Source: Subtercola boreus (GTDB taxonomy: Bacteria > Actinomycetota > Actinomycetes > Actinomycetales > Microbacteriaceae). Taken from it: a stretch of DNA of 64,000 bases. The stretch lies in contig NZ_VFOO01000001.1 in NCBI RefSeq assembly GCF_006716115.1, positions 3,782,001 to 3,846,000 of the forward strand. The letters run 5' to 3'. Position numbers and translations under genes: made by a program. Below, in pieces: positions 52,771-61,650 of the stretch. The notes under the pieces are model-generated. The model was given only the letters and a program-made list of their open reading frames with translations, ran no database searches and had not been told where the DNA came from. Within the stretch, counting starts at the first letter, position 1; every line of letters begins with the position of its first letter.

Positions 52771-53601
52771 ATGCAGAGCATCAAGAAAGTCCTCAACTCC
52801 AGCGTCGTGCTCGTCGTCGACGAGCGCGGCGTGGAGCGGGTCGTGCTCGGCAAGGGCATCGGCTACGGCCGGAAGCCCGGCGAGCTCGTCGCCCCCGATG
52901 AGGCGCACCAGGTGTTCGTCTCGCTGCCGGAGGGCGACCACCGCAACCTGGTCGAGCTGTTCGCCGAGGTCCCTGCTGAGTACGCCGACCTGACCCGGTC
53001 GATCGTGCAGTTGGCGGAGGCGGCAGGATTCGAACTCGACCCGCACGTCTACCTCACGCTCACCGATCACCTGCACTTCGCCGTCGAACGCCAGCAGAAG
53101 GGGCTCGTGACGGTGAACCGGCTGGCCTGGGAGGTGCGCACGATCTACCCGCGGGAGTACGCGATCGGCGAGCGGGCGGTCGTACTGCTGCTCGAGCGTT
53201 TCGGAGTGCAGTTGCCGCCGGAGGAGGCGGCGAACGTCGCGTTCCACCTGGTGAATGCCGAGGTCGGCAACTCCGGGGTCGATTCCGTGCGGGTCGTGCA
53301 GCTCGTCAGCCAGGTCGCCACGATCGTCACGCACTCCACCGGGGTGCAACTGCACTTCGACGACCTGCACGGGGCCCGGTTCGTCGCCCACCTGCAGTAC
53401 TTCGCGCAGCGCTTCTTCGCGGGCCGGCTCGCCACCAGCGACGACGACTTCCTCTTCACCAACCTCAGCTCGCGCTACCCCTCAGCCGTGCTCGCCGCCG
53501 AGCGGGTGCGGGCGCTCGTGCAGCAGGAGTACGACCAGACCCTGCCGAACGAGGAGATCGCGTTCCTCGCGCTGCACATCGCGCGGGTCGTCGCCGACTG
53601 A
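52771..53601 (+). CDS. BglG/LicT-family transcriptional antiterminator
   Basis: 276 residues. N-terminal RNA-binding CAT domain (QSIKKVLNSSVVLVVDERG, VVLGKGIGYGRKPGE), then PRD1 with LTDHLHFAVE and AFHLVNAEV, and PRD2 with the distal LALHIARV histidine; the first PRD2 site reads HLQYFAQRFF. Phosphorylation by HPr and the EII switches dimerisation. ATG 52771 is preferred because homologues begin here and GGAG lies eight bases upstream; GTG 52738 overlaps the glucosidase stop. It should bind the RAT at 49112. Confidence 0.92.
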   Translation: MQSIKKVLNSSVVLVVDERGVERVVLGKGIGYGRKPGELVAPDEAHQVFVSLPEGDHRNLVELFAEVPAEYADLTRSIVQLAEAAGFELDPHVYLTLTDHLHFAVERQQKGLVTVNRLAWEVRTIYPREYAIGERAVVLLLERFGVQLPPEEAANVAFHLVNAEVGNSGVDSVRVVQLVSQVATIVTHSTGVQLHFDDLHGARFVAHLQYFAQRFFAGRLATSDDDFLFTNLSSRYPSAVLAAERVRALVQQEYDQTLPNEEIAFLALHIARVVAD

Positions 53602-53699
53602 GCCACGCACCCCGGCCCGCCGGCCGCCGCGCCTCCCGCCTGCCCCCCCACCGACCGACTGCCCGACCATCCGACTTTCTCCCGACCTCCAGGAGTTCC

Positions 53700-54434
53700 A
53701 TGACCGACAGCACCCTCCGCATCCACCTCGTGCGCCACGGGGAGACGCTCTTCAACGTGCGGCACCAACTCCAGGGCTGGTGCGACTCCCCGCTGACCCC
53801 CCGCGGGCTGCGGCAGGTCGCGGCGCTCGGTGAGTTCTTTCGGGGCATCCCGCTCGTCGCCGCCTTCTCGAGCGACCTCACCCGCACCCGGGCAACGACC
53901 GCGGGGGCGCTCGCCGGGCATCCTCACCTCACGGCCGAATGGATGCCCGCCCTCCGTGAATGGAACTTCGGCGGCTGGGAGGGCCAACCGAACCCCTCTC
54001 TCTGGACGCCCCTCTTCGAGGCCAGTGGCTACGTCTATGGAAACCGCGGGCACTGGGACGAACTCACCGTCGAGGGTCCCGACGCCGTGATCGACCAGGT
54101 CGCCGCGAGCGACCCGTCGGGGATGGCGGAGGACGCGGCGGCGGTCAACGCCCGGATGCGCGAAGCGGTCGCGGCGATCGAGGCGGTCGCGGGTGCCGTC
54201 ACGAGCAGCGGGACGGATGGCGACATCCTGGTCGTCGCGCACGGGGCGGTGCTGCAGTCCCTCGTGCCGCTGCTCGTACCGGGCGGCCGCATCGCGCCGG
54301 GCTACCCGAACTGCGGCGTCACCACGGTCACCGTGTCGGGCGGGGTCGCGGTGCTCAGTGAGGTCGACGCGAGCTGTGCGCTGCTGGATGAGCCGGGGCC
54401 GGAGCTGGTGCTGCCGGGGGCGCTCGCGGGCTGA
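53700..54434 (+). CDS. Histidine phosphatase (phosphoglycerate mutase-like)
   Basis: 244 residues. The phosphohistidine motif IHLVRHGETLFNVRHQLQGW, SDLTRTRATT, the acid in ALREWNFGGWEG and the distal His in LVVAHGAVLQ. A longer insertion around residues 100-150 resembles the broad-specificity phosphatase branch rather than glycolytic mutase. Located 98 bases after the antiterminator gene on the same strand; possibly dephosphorylates a sugar phosphate. Confidence 0.9.
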   Translation: MTDSTLRIHLVRHGETLFNVRHQLQGWCDSPLTPRGLRQVAALGEFFRGIPLVAAFSSDLTRTRATTAGALAGHPHLTAEWMPALREWNFGGWEGQPNPSLWTPLFEASGYVYGNRGHWDELTVEGPDAVIDQVAASDPSGMAEDAAAVNARMREAVAAIEAVAGAVTSSGTDGDILVVAHGAVLQSLVPLLVPGGRIAPGYPNCGVTTVTVSGGVAVLSEVDASCALLDEPGPELVLPGALAG

Positions 54435-54622
54435 CCGGCGGCTCGATCGACGGGCTGTGCCACCGACCAGCCCACCGACCGTGCCACCGACCGGCCCGCA
54501 GGTTGCGGCGCCGCTGCGGGCGCGACGAGCGTCTGCGCGAGCGACGCCCACAGGGCGCAGACCAGCACGACCACGATCGCCACCACGATCAAGGCATGCC
54601 GCGCCGCCTTCTCCCGCCACAT
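54302..54622 (-). CDS. Putative small membrane protein behind the ferric reductase
   Basis: 106 residues. MWREKAARHALIVVAIVVVL forms one membrane helix, followed by a low-complexity Ala/Pro/Ser/Thr tail. ATG 54622 lies one base after the reductase stop, implying coupling. The 3' part runs antisense through the end of the phosphatase gene by 133 bases and has no recognisable domain, so the true extent is uncertain. Confidence 0.4.
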   Translation of the reverse strand: MWREKAARHALIVVAIVVVLVCALWASLAQTLVAPAAAPQPAGRSVARSVGWSVAQPVDRAAGQPASAPGSTSSGPGSSSSAQLASTSLSTATPPDTVTVVTPQFG

Positions 54623-54623
54623 C

Positions 54624-55988
54624 TCAGACCATCCCGAAACGTTCGGAGCGGATGGCGTCGGGGCGCACACCCTGCTCAGCGAGAACGTGCTCGACAGCAT
54701 CCATCAGCGAATCGGGACCGCAGATGCAGAACGTCGAACCGGCAGCGACCTCCGGCAGGCGCGAACGGATGAAGTCGGCGTCGATGTGCCCCCTTGCCCC
54801 CTCCCAGCCCTCGCCGGGCCGCGAGAGCACGTGCACCACCTCGAGGTTCAGGCGCGGTTCGAGCGCGGTGATCTGGGCGAGGCACGGGATGCTGCCCTCG
54901 CTCCGGTTGCCGAGCCAGAGCTCGCACCGGCGAGAGTCGCCGCGGTCGGCGAGGGTCTCGAGCATGCTGAGCAGAGGTGTCACACCGACGCCGGCTCCGA
55001 TGCAGACGATCGGGCCGGACTCGGGCAGCACGAACGCGCCGAACGGTCCGTCCACGAACATCCGGTCGCCCGGTTCGAGGCCGGCGACGTCGTGGCTGAA
55101 CCGTTCCTTCGCCTTGATCGAGAAGGAGATGCGGCCGGGCCGCTCGGCGCTCGACGAGATCGAGAACGGGTGGTACGTGATCGCGAACGGGGAGCGTCGG
55201 GCCTGCAGCCACGCGAACTGGCCGGGATCGAAGTGGAACGCACCGGCGGTGCCGCGGCCGGGCGCGTCGTCGGCGGCACCCACATCCACTCGCCGGATGG
55301 TGATCGTCGTCACCTCGTCGACGTCGTGGTCGATGCTCTCGACCACCCACGGCTTCCGCCGCCGGAGCAGCGGCTTGACCAGCCGCACCCAGACGCCGAG
55401 CCCCACGAAGGCGGCGCTCAGAACGATCCAGAGCGTCTGCTCCCACCACTCGCGCACGTAGTACCCGACGAGCAGCACATGCAGCAGGGCGGTGACGACG
55501 ACCGCCACCGCGAGCACCGCGTGCGTCGCCTGCCAGGCCTCGTAGCTGATGTGGAGCCGCTGGCGGAACACCGACAGCCCGATGATGACGAGAAGCAGCA
55601 CACACGAGGCGACGGCGAACTTGGCCCGGAGCGGCGAGGTGAACACGTCGAGCAGGCCGAGGAACTGTGTGTCGACGACGAACAGGATGATCGGATGCGC
55701 GAACACGAACACCGTCGCCAGGTACGCCATCTGCCGGTGGAAGCCCAGCACGATGTCCATTCCGACCGGATGCACCACGGCGGCCGACCGCGCCGCCATG
55801 GCGAACTGCAGCCCGAACATCGACAGGCCCACGAAGCCGAGGGCCACGGAGAAGTTGATCCAGAAGCCGCGCCCCGGGTCGAGCCGGATGAGCGCCAGCG
55901 GCAGCGGAAGCACAACGATGAGCGTGTACAGGGCCACCCAGATCGCAAAGGCCCCGCGGGTGCGTCGACGCAGAACGGGTCGGCTCAT
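54624..55988 (-). CDS. Ferric-reductase-like flavocytochrome
   Basis: 454 residues. Six membrane helices with heme-ligand histidines in FHRQMAYLATVFVFAHPII and WQATHAVLAVAVVVTALLH, then an FAD domain (PGQFAWLQ, YHPFSISSSA) and a NAD(P)-binding domain (IGAGVGVTPLLSMLETL, CICGPDSLMDAVEHVL). Transfers electrons from NAD(P)H through FAD and hemes across the membrane to an external acceptor such as ferric iron or oxygen. The C-terminal aromatic-Glu-x-Phe end (SERFGMV) is typical. Stands opposite the phosphatase gene. Confidence 0.9.
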   Translation of the reverse strand: MSRPVLRRRTRGAFAIWVALYTLIVVLPLPLALIRLDPGRGFWINFSVALGFVGLSMFGLQFAMAARSAAVVHPVGMDIVLGFHRQMAYLATVFVFAHPIILFVVDTQFLGLLDVFTSPLRAKFAVASCVLLLVIIGLSVFRQRLHISYEAWQATHAVLAVAVVVTALLHVLLVGYYVREWWEQTLWIVLSAAFVGLGVWVRLVKPLLRRRKPWVVESIDHDVDEVTTITIRRVDVGAADDAPGRGTAGAFHFDPGQFAWLQARRSPFAITYHPFSISSSAERPGRISFSIKAKERFSHDVAGLEPGDRMFVDGPFGAFVLPESGPIVCIGAGVGVTPLLSMLETLADRGDSRRCELWLGNRSEGSIPCLAQITALEPRLNLEVVHVLSRPGEGWEGARGHIDADFIRSRLPEVAAGSTFCICGPDSLMDAVEHVLAEQGVRPDAIRSERFGMV

Positions 55989-56098
55989 CGGTCGGCTCTT
56001 CCCCTTCGGCCAGGCGACGTGGTGACGAATATTCTAAACCCCGGCAGGAGCGCCCCTAGAATCGGGATCGGGGGGAACGGCTCGAGGGAGGGGCGGCG

Positions 56099-56695
56099 AT
56101 GACGACACTCGCAGCGATCGTGGCCCTCGTCGGCGTGGCCGTCGCGCTGGCCGCGCTGATCGTCCTGCACCTCGGGCGCCCCGGGCTCAGCCCCGTGCGC
56201 TCGGCCGTCGGCGAGTACGGCATCTCCGCCCGTCGCGGCAGGTACCGGGTCGCCACCATCGCGCTCGGGGTCGCGGCGATCTCCCTGGGGGTCGCGGTCA
56301 CCTTCTTCCTCGCCGCGCCGAACCTGCTGGCGTTCCTCTTCCTTCTGCTGTCCGGTGTCGCGCGGCTCGTCATCAGCTGGGCCCCGATGGATGCGCCCGG
56401 CGCCCCTCGCACCGGCACCGGCCGCGCGCACACCGTGCTGGCGGCCCTCTTCTTCGCCTCGGCCACCGTCGCCGCGTTCCTCTTCACGGGCTCGTTCGTC
56501 GGCGATCCCGTCTTCGGATCGATCGCGGGGCTCTCGACGGGGCTCGCCTGGGCGATGGCGGCCCTCGGTGTCTTCGTGGTCGCAGCCGGCCTCATTCCGT
56601 CGCTCCGGCGGGTCTTCGGGCTGGCCGAGCGGCTGCTGTCCGCGGCGATCCTGCTCTGGATGACCGTGGTCGCCCTTGCCGTGCTGGTGCGCTGA
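56099..56695 (+). CDS. DUF998-like membrane protein
   Basis: 198 residues, six predicted membrane helices. VGEYGISARRGRYRVATIAL and RLVISWAPMDAPGAPRTGTGRAHTVLA match the DUF998 pattern (S..S.Y....R.....A; the F-P-x-D-x-P-G...H motif with the histidine before helix 4). Function unknown. ATG 56099 follows GGGAGG. Confidence 0.75.
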   Translation: MTTLAAIVALVGVAVALAALIVLHLGRPGLSPVRSAVGEYGISARRGRYRVATIALGVAAISLGVAVTFFLAAPNLLAFLFLLLSGVARLVISWAPMDAPGAPRTGTGRAHTVLAALFFASATVAAFLFTGSFVGDPVFGSIAGLSTGLAWAMAALGVFVVAAGLIPSLRRVFGLAERLLSAAILLWMTVVALAVLVR

Positions 56696-56744
56696 CGCGC
56701 CCCGGCCCCCCCGCCCGCATTCCCGGCCACCCCTGTTCCGCGCA

Positions 56745-56792
56745 CTTTCGGGTCATCCGCGCCCTGGCGCGCAGGCGCGGATGACCCGAAAG
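56745..56792. terminator. Terminator hairpin
   Basis: A perfect 19-bp inverted repeat (56745-56763, 56774-56792; CTTTCGGGTCATCCGCGCC) with a 10-base loop between the DUF998-like gene and the sensor kinase. Confidence 0.8.
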
Positions 56793-56892
56793 GGCGCGCT
56801 TCCGCCTCGCGGATGCCACGGCGACTCGTCCGCGGGGATGAGATCCGGCCGGAGGGCTCGGCCTGCAGCATCCGGACCCCTAGCGTGAAGGC

Positions 56893-58224
56893 ATGCTCAC
56901 CGCGCTGAAAGCCCTCCGTCCCGCACTGCTGCCCGCCGTCGCGGCGGTCTTCCTGCTGCTCTGGATCATGGCCGAGGTGGGCCGGATGCACTCCGCCTCG
57001 TTCTACGCTGCCCTCGCGGCCTACGCCGTCGCGATCGGCTCCGCCCGCGCCTTCCCCCGGGTCGCGCTCGCGATCCTGCTCGTCGTGCCGGTCGCCCAGG
57101 CCGTCGGGTTGCTCGAACGGCCGCAGGCCACGACCTGGCCGATCGCTGGGGCGAGCATCCTCGTCGCCTTCGCCATCGCGACCCACGCCCGGCCGCGGAT
57201 CCGGCGGGCCGGGCTGCTCGTCGTGGTGCTGCAGGCGGTGCTCCTCGGGTTCCTGCTCGTGTACACGGGGGACTGGCTGGACTGGGCCGGTGGGGGCCAG
57301 TCGGTTTCGCCGGACACGTACCTCCGGTACGCATCCACTCTCGCCGTATTGGGCGTGGTGTTCTGCGCGGCCGCCTGGACAGCAGGTTTCGCGCTGACCG
57401 TCAGCGCACGCCGGCGCGACGACAGGGCGCTGCTCGACGAGACCGAGGCCGAGCTCACCGCCGCCGGCTTCGAGCTGCGGAGCCTGGAGGAACGGGCGCG
57501 CATCGCGCAGGAGGTGCACGACGTGCTCGCCCACTCGCTCGCCGTCGTGGTGGCCGTGGCCGACGGATCCCGGTTCCTCCGCGAGACGAAGCCCGAGACG
57601 ACCGACCGGGCCCTCCGCGAGATCGCCGACACGGCCCGCGCGGCGCTCGGCGACCTCCGCGGGCTGATCGAGGGGCTCCGCGATGAGACCCCCGACCATC
57701 CGCAGCCCGGGCTCGCCGACCTTCCGGCGCTGACGAGCCGTCTCGCCGCCGCGGGGATGCCCGTCGACGTGCAGCAGTTCGGCGCCCCGCAGGCGCTCAC
57801 TCCCAGCAGGGATCTCGCCGCCTACCGCATCGTGCAGGAGAGCCTCACGAACGCGCTGAGGCACAGCGGCGCGCATCCGGTCGCCGTCGTCACCTTCACG
57901 TGGGAGGGGCCGGGGCTCGCTTTGGTGGTGACGAGCACGGGCGACGGGCTGCGCGCCGGGGCGGGCGACGGTGCTGGCGCCGGCGCTGGCGGCGGTGCGG
58001 GTGAGGGTGCGGGCGGCGGTGCTGGTGAGGGGGCGGGCGACGGCGCGGCGGATGCGCGGCCGCGCTTCGGGCTGCGCGGCATGGAGGACCGCGCGCGGCT
58101 CGCCGGCGGGTGGCTCACCGCCGGACTCGACGGGGGTGCCTCGGATTCCGACCCGGCGTACATCGTGACCGCGTACATTCCTACTGCGGTGCCGTCGGCT
58201 GGTGCGGGGGAGGCCGCCGCGTGA
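56893..58224 (+). CDS. Sensor histidine kinase (HisKA_3 type)
   Basis: 443 residues. Five or six N-terminal membrane helices (residues 10-175), the HisKA_3 dimerisation helix ERARIAQEVHDVLAHSLAVV with the phosphoacceptor H209, and a HATPase domain with the N box YRIVQESLTNALRHSGA. Between the N box and the GLRGMEDRARLAG motif lies an Ala/Gly-rich insert of about 35 residues (AGAGDGAGAGAGGGAGEGAG onward), where a normal kinase has DNGxG, so the canonical G1 box is obscured. GTGA overlap with its response regulator. Signal unknown; possibly cell-envelope stress. Confidence 0.85.
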   Translation: MLTALKALRPALLPAVAAVFLLLWIMAEVGRMHSASFYAALAAYAVAIGSARAFPRVALAILLVVPVAQAVGLLERPQATTWPIAGASILVAFAIATHARPRIRRAGLLVVVLQAVLLGFLLVYTGDWLDWAGGGQSVSPDTYLRYASTLAVLGVVFCAAAWTAGFALTVSARRRDDRALLDETEAELTAAGFELRSLEERARIAQEVHDVLAHSLAVVVAVADGSRFLRETKPETTDRALREIADTARAALGDLRGLIEGLRDETPDHPQPGLADLPALTSRLAAAGMPVDVQQFGAPQALTPSRDLAAYRIVQESLTNALRHSGAHPVAVVTFTWEGPGLALVVTSTGDGLRAGAGDGAGAGAGGGAGEGAGGGAGEGAGDGAADARPRFGLRGMEDRARLAGGWLTAGLDGGASDSDPAYIVTAYIPTAVPSAGAGEAAA

Positions 58225-58928
58225 ACCCGATCCGCGTGCTCGTCGTCGACGACCAGCGACTGTTCGTCTACGGCATCCGGATGCTCATCGAATCCCAGCC
58301 CGACCTCGACCTCGACCTCGTCGGCTCGGCGGCAGACGGCGCGGAAGCCGTGCGGTTGGTCGACGATCTTCGTCCCGATGTGGTGCTGATGGACATCCGG
58401 ATGCCCGTGATGGACGGAATCGAAGCGACTCACCGCATCGCCCGGAGCGCCGGCGGTGTCGGCGGTGTCGGCGGTGTCGGCGGGGGCGCGGTGCCGCGCG
58501 TCGTCGTGCTGACGACGTTCCAGCGCGAGGAGGCCGTGTTCCAGGCGATGAAGCACGATGCCAGCGCGTTCCTCACGAAGGACGCGTCGCCGGAGACCGT
58601 TCTGGAGACGATCCGCTCCGTGCACGCCGGGGGCGCCGTCGTGCGGCCCGCAGAAACTCTTGGGCCCGTGCGGGAGTTCGGGGTGGCGGGACCCGTCGCG
58701 CACCCGGCGCACCCGGTGCATCCGGCGCTGGCCGCTCTCACTCCGCGCGAGCAGGAGATCTTCCTCCTCACCGCCAAAGGCCTCAGCAACAGTGACATCG
58801 CGGCGTCGGCGTTCATCAGCGAGACGACGACCAAGACGCACATCCGGAGCATCCTGTCGAAACTCGGCCTGCAGAGCCGTGTGCAGGTCGTCGTCTTCGC
58901 CTACGAGAACGGCTTGCTGAAGCTCTGA
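58221..58928 (+). CDS. NarL/LuxR-type response regulator
   Basis: 235 residues. Receiver domain: IRVLVVDDQRLFVYGIRMLI, phosphoacceptor D58 in VVLMDIRMPVMDGIEA, LTTFQREEAVF and the conserved Lys in FLTKDASPE. C-terminal LuxR helix-turn-helix: LTPREQEIFLLTAKGLSNSD, FISETTTKTHIRSILSKLGL. A 9-bp tandem repeat adds GGVGGVGGVGGG near residue 80, and a His-Pro stretch precedes the DNA-binding domain. GTG 58221 overlaps the kinase stop. Confidence 0.92.
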   Translation: MNPIRVLVVDDQRLFVYGIRMLIESQPDLDLDLVGSAADGAEAVRLVDDLRPDVVLMDIRMPVMDGIEATHRIARSAGGVGGVGGVGGGAVPRVVVLTTFQREEAVFQAMKHDASAFLTKDASPETVLETIRSVHAGGAVVRPAETLGPVREFGVAGPVAHPAHPVHPALAALTPREQEIFLLTAKGLSNSDIAASAFISETTTKTHIRSILSKLGLQSRVQVVVFAYENGLLKL

Positions 58929-58988
58929 GCGCATGTGTACGCTGTTCACAAAACGTGACCCCGATCATCCGAGTCCCCGGAGGTTCCC

Positions 58989-59261
58989 ATGTGCCGAAAC
59001 ATCCACACCCTGCACAACTTCGAGCCGGCGGCCACCGGCGACGAAGTGCACGCCGCCGCGCTGCAGTACGTGCGGAAGATCAGCGGCACCACCAAGCCCT
59101 CGAAGGCCAACGCCGAGGCGTTCGACCGCGCCGTCGCGGAGATCGCCCACATCACCGGCCACCTGCTCGAAGACCTCGTGAGCGCCGTGCCGCCGAAAGA
59201 CCGCGAAGTCGAGGCCGCCAAGGCGAAGGAGCGTTCCGCCCGCCGCTTCGCGGCCGCCTGA
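58989..59261 (+). CDS. DUF2277-family protein
   Basis: 90 residues. MCRNIHTLHNFEPAATGDEV, QYVRKISGTTKPSKANAEAF and ITGHLLEDLV are the conserved DUF2277 blocks; function unknown. The N-terminal Cys-Arg-Asn-Ile is invariant in the family. ATG 58989; GGAGG about six bases upstream. Confidence 0.92.
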   Translation: MCRNIHTLHNFEPAATGDEVHAAALQYVRKISGTTKPSKANAEAFDRAVAEIAHITGHLLEDLVSAVPPKDREVEAAKAKERSARRFAAA

Positions 59262-59319
59262 CGCCGCGCTCACGGGCTGCACCAGCGCTGCGCAAACGGC
59301 CGAACGGCCAGTGGGCAAA

Positions 59320-59358
59320 GAAAAAGCCTCACTCCCCGTAGAAGCCGGGAAGCGAGGC
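59320..59358 (-). terminator. Terminator after tRNA-Phe
   Basis: On the minus strand GCCTC (59358-59354) pairs with GAGGC (59330-59326), with an internal CCCGG/CGGGG pairing, followed by a T run (complement of the A run at 59320-59325). Confidence 0.7.
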
Positions 59359-59360
59359 AG

Positions 59361-59433
59361 TGGCTCCGACCGGCATCGATCCGGTGACCTTTCGATTTTC
59401 AGTCGAACGCTCTACCAACTGAGCTACAGAGCC
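59361..59433 (-). tRNA. tRNA-Phe (GAA)
   Basis: 73 bases. The acceptor GGCTCTG pairs with CGGAGCC plus discriminator A. D arm AGCTCAGTTGGTAGAGC, anticodon loop CTGAAAA with anticodon GAA, and T arm CCGGATCGATGCCGG. CCA is not encoded. Confidence 0.97.
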
Positions 59434-59464
59434 GAAGAGGTGAACCCCTCCAGAGGCCGAAAAA

Positions 59465-59482
59465 CCCTTCCCGAGGGAAGGG
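59465..59482 (-). terminator. Terminator between tRNA-Asp and tRNA-Phe
   Basis: The palindrome CCCTTCCCGAGGGAAGGG is followed on the minus strand by five T, an intrinsic terminator for the tRNA-Asp transcript. Confidence 0.75.
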
Positions 59483-59496
59483 CATTCGATCCTTTG

Positions 59497-59570
59497 CGAC
59501 CCTGACCGGACTTGAACCGGCGACCTCCGCCGTGACAGGGCGGCGCGCTAACCAACTGCGCTACAGGGCC
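59497..59570 (-). tRNA. tRNA-Asp (GTC)
   Basis: 74 bases. The acceptor GGCCCTG pairs with CAGGGTC plus discriminator G. D arm AGCGCAGTTGGTTAGCGC, anticodon arm CCGCCCTGTCACGGCGG with anticodon GTC, and T arm GCCGGTTCAAGTCCGGT. Confidence 0.97.
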
Positions 59571-59645
59571 AAACTTATGAAATTGTTCTGTGTTGTAAAA
59601 CAGTGCCGCAGGTAATACTAGCGGACATCGTTAGCTGGTACTGCG

Positions 59646-59718
59646 TGACCCCAACGGGATTCGAACCCGTGCTACTGCCGTGAAAGGGCAGCGTCCTAGG
59701 CCGCTAAACGATGGGGCC
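59646..59718 (-). tRNA. tRNA-Glu (TTC)
   Basis: 73 bases. The acceptor GGCCCCA pairs with TGGGGTC plus discriminator A. Anticodon arm CTGCCCTTTCACGGCAG with anticodon TTC, and T arm ACGGGTTCGAATCCCGT. Confidence 0.97.
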
Positions 59719-59918
59719 GTTTTGACAACTCAACGAGTATGCCACACGCGAGGCCCCCCTCGCCAATCGTCTGTCCGGAACGCACCGGCTGAGCAGCGTC
59801 TGTGCAGATGAAGGCCGTCGGCGTGGGAGCCGAAGCTCCCAGCGGGCCCGATTACTGTGGGCCCAAGCCCGGTGGTCGACGGATGCCCGCCCCCCACCTC
59901 ACCCGACAGGACGAGTTC

Positions 59919-61289
59919 GTGACCGATCATCCCGCCACCTCGCACGCAGGCGCCCCGGCTGACCCCGCGAACCGACCTCGCCGCCGGCTCCGGGCGCTCG
60001 CGCAGGCCGCGACTGTCGCCTTTGCCCTCGTGCTCGGCGACGGGCTCGCCCCCGAGGCCGCCCGCGCTGTGGACTACCCGAGCTGGGAGGACGTTCTCGC
60101 GGCCCGCTCGAACGAGGCGTCGAAGCAGGGTGAGATCACGCGCATCCAGGGCCTGATCTCGGGGCTCGAGGCCGAGACCGTTGCGGCGCAGGCCCTCTCC
60201 GAGCAGCGCGGAGCCGAGTACGAGACGGCGCAGATCGCGTTCGACGAGGGTGTGCGGGTGAGCGAGGAGCTCGACGGCCGGGCGGGGGAGGCGACGGCGG
60301 AGGCCGCGGCATCCAGCAAGCGTGCGGGGGCTCTTGCCGCGCAACTGGCACGCTCCGGCGGTTCCAGCCTGTCGATCGCCCTGCTCGGCAGCTCTGGTGG
60401 CAGCGATACGGATGCTCTGCTCTACCAGCTCGGAGCCCTCAGCAAGCTCACCGAACAGACGTCCCAGATCTACGACCTCGCCGCCCAGAGCCGCAACAGC
60501 GCGGATTCGGTGGCGAGCCAGGCGGCGGTGGCGAAGACGGCGCTCGACGGTCTGCGGCTGGCGGCGGAGCAGGCGCTCGCCGAAGCGGCTGCGGCCCAGG
60601 CGGCCGTCGAGTCGATGCTCGCCGAGGAGCAGAGCCGCCGGGTGGAGCTGGCCGCGCAGCTCGACGTTCTGGTGTCGAACCGCACCGCGACGGAGGCCGA
60701 CTACCAGGCGGGTGTCGTCGAGCGCGCGCGCATCGCGGAGGAGCAGGCGCGGGCCGAACGGGAGGCCCGGGCGGCGGCGGAGCGTGAGCGGGCGGCTCGG
60801 GGCGGCGGCAGCGGAGGTGGCAGTGGCGGCGGCTCGGGCGGGTCCCCGGCCCCCATCGTCGTCGGCCCCGGCGGGCAGGGTTGGAGCAGCCCGCTCCCGA
60901 ACGCGCGGGTGTCGAGCGAGTTCGGTAACCGGTTCCATCCGATCGACGCGGTCTGGCGACTGCACGCCGGCATCGACCTCGTGAGCCCCGGCGGAACCTG
61001 CGGCGTGAACGTCTACGCGGCATCCGCTGGCACCGTGACCTTCGCCGGCTCGAACGGCGGCCTCGGCAACGCGGTCACCATCAACCACGGCGGCGGACGC
61101 ACCACCGTCTACGGCCACAACACGTCCCTCGTCGTGCGTTCCGGCTGGAGCGTCGCGGAAGGCCAGCTCATTGCGAAGGCGGGCACGACGGGGGCGTCGA
61201 CCGGATGCCACGTGCACTTCGAGACGCGCCTGAACGGCACGGCGCAGAACCCGCGCCAGGTGTTGGGGCAGTACGGCGCGGGCTTCTAG
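59919..61289 (+). CDS. Exported M23 endopeptidase with coiled coil
   Basis: 456 residues. A signal peptide (RRRLRALAQAATVAFALVLG then ARA), a long Ala/Glu-rich coiled coil (about residues 50-310), a Gly/Ser linker and a C-terminal LytM/M23 domain with the zinc motifs NRFHPIDAVWRLHAGIDL (H-x-x-x...D) and GCHVHFETR (H-x-H). Overall like EnvC/NlpD-type division or cell-wall hydrolases that activate or perform peptidoglycan cleavage. GTG 59919 is chosen because AGGACGAG precedes it and the longer upstream frame lacks a signal at its start. The 3' end is part of a tandem duplication. Confidence 0.88.
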   Translation: MTDHPATSHAGAPADPANRPRRRLRALAQAATVAFALVLGDGLAPEAARAVDYPSWEDVLAARSNEASKQGEITRIQGLISGLEAETVAAQALSEQRGAEYETAQIAFDEGVRVSEELDGRAGEATAEAAASSKRAGALAAQLARSGGSSLSIALLGSSGGSDTDALLYQLGALSKLTEQTSQIYDLAAQSRNSADSVASQAAVAKTALDGLRLAAEQALAEAAAAQAAVESMLAEEQSRRVELAAQLDVLVSNRTATEADYQAGVVERARIAEEQARAEREARAAAERERAARGGGSGGGSGGGSGGSPAPIVVGPGGQGWSSPLPNARVSSEFGNRFHPIDAVWRLHAGIDLVSPGGTCGVNVYAASAGTVTFAGSNGGLGNAVTINHGGGRTTVYGHNTSLVVRSGWSVAEGQLIAKAGTTGASTGCHVHFETRLNGTAQNPRQVLGQYGAGF

Positions 61290-61500
61290 CCCCGCCCGCC
61301 CGCCCGCCCCGCCTGAGCGCGCGCACCGGTGCCCGAACGGACGAGGTTCAGCCGTCATGCGACCGCATAGCGCTCCGTGTCGGCCGAGGCTCGCCCATGC
61401 GGGCTTCTAGCCCCGCCTGGGCGCGCGCACCGGTGCCCGAACGGACGAGGTTCAGCCGTCACGCGACCGCATAGCGCTCCGTGTCGGCTGAGGCTCGCCC
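61278..61500. repeat. Tandem duplication of a gene end carrying palindromic repeat family A
   Basis: Copy 1 (61278-61396) begins with the last bases of the M23 gene (GCGGGCTTCTAG) and copy 2 (61399-61500) repeats them; they differ by a 17-base CCCG-repeat length change and a few substitutions. Each copy holds arms CGAACGGACGAGGTTCAGCC and GGCYGAGGCTCGCCC, relatives of the 28540 element. No gene is seen in 61290-61650. Confidence 0.9.
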
Positions 61501-61650
61501 GTTGTGCCGTGCCGTGCCGTGCCGATACCGCAGCCACCCGTGAGGCGCGCGGTGGTGGCGCAACAGCGCCCATACGCGAAGGAGGGGACGAGCATCCGGT
61601 GCCCGTCCCCTCCTCCACAGGCGCAGCGTGGCGCCCGTTGTGCACAGAAC

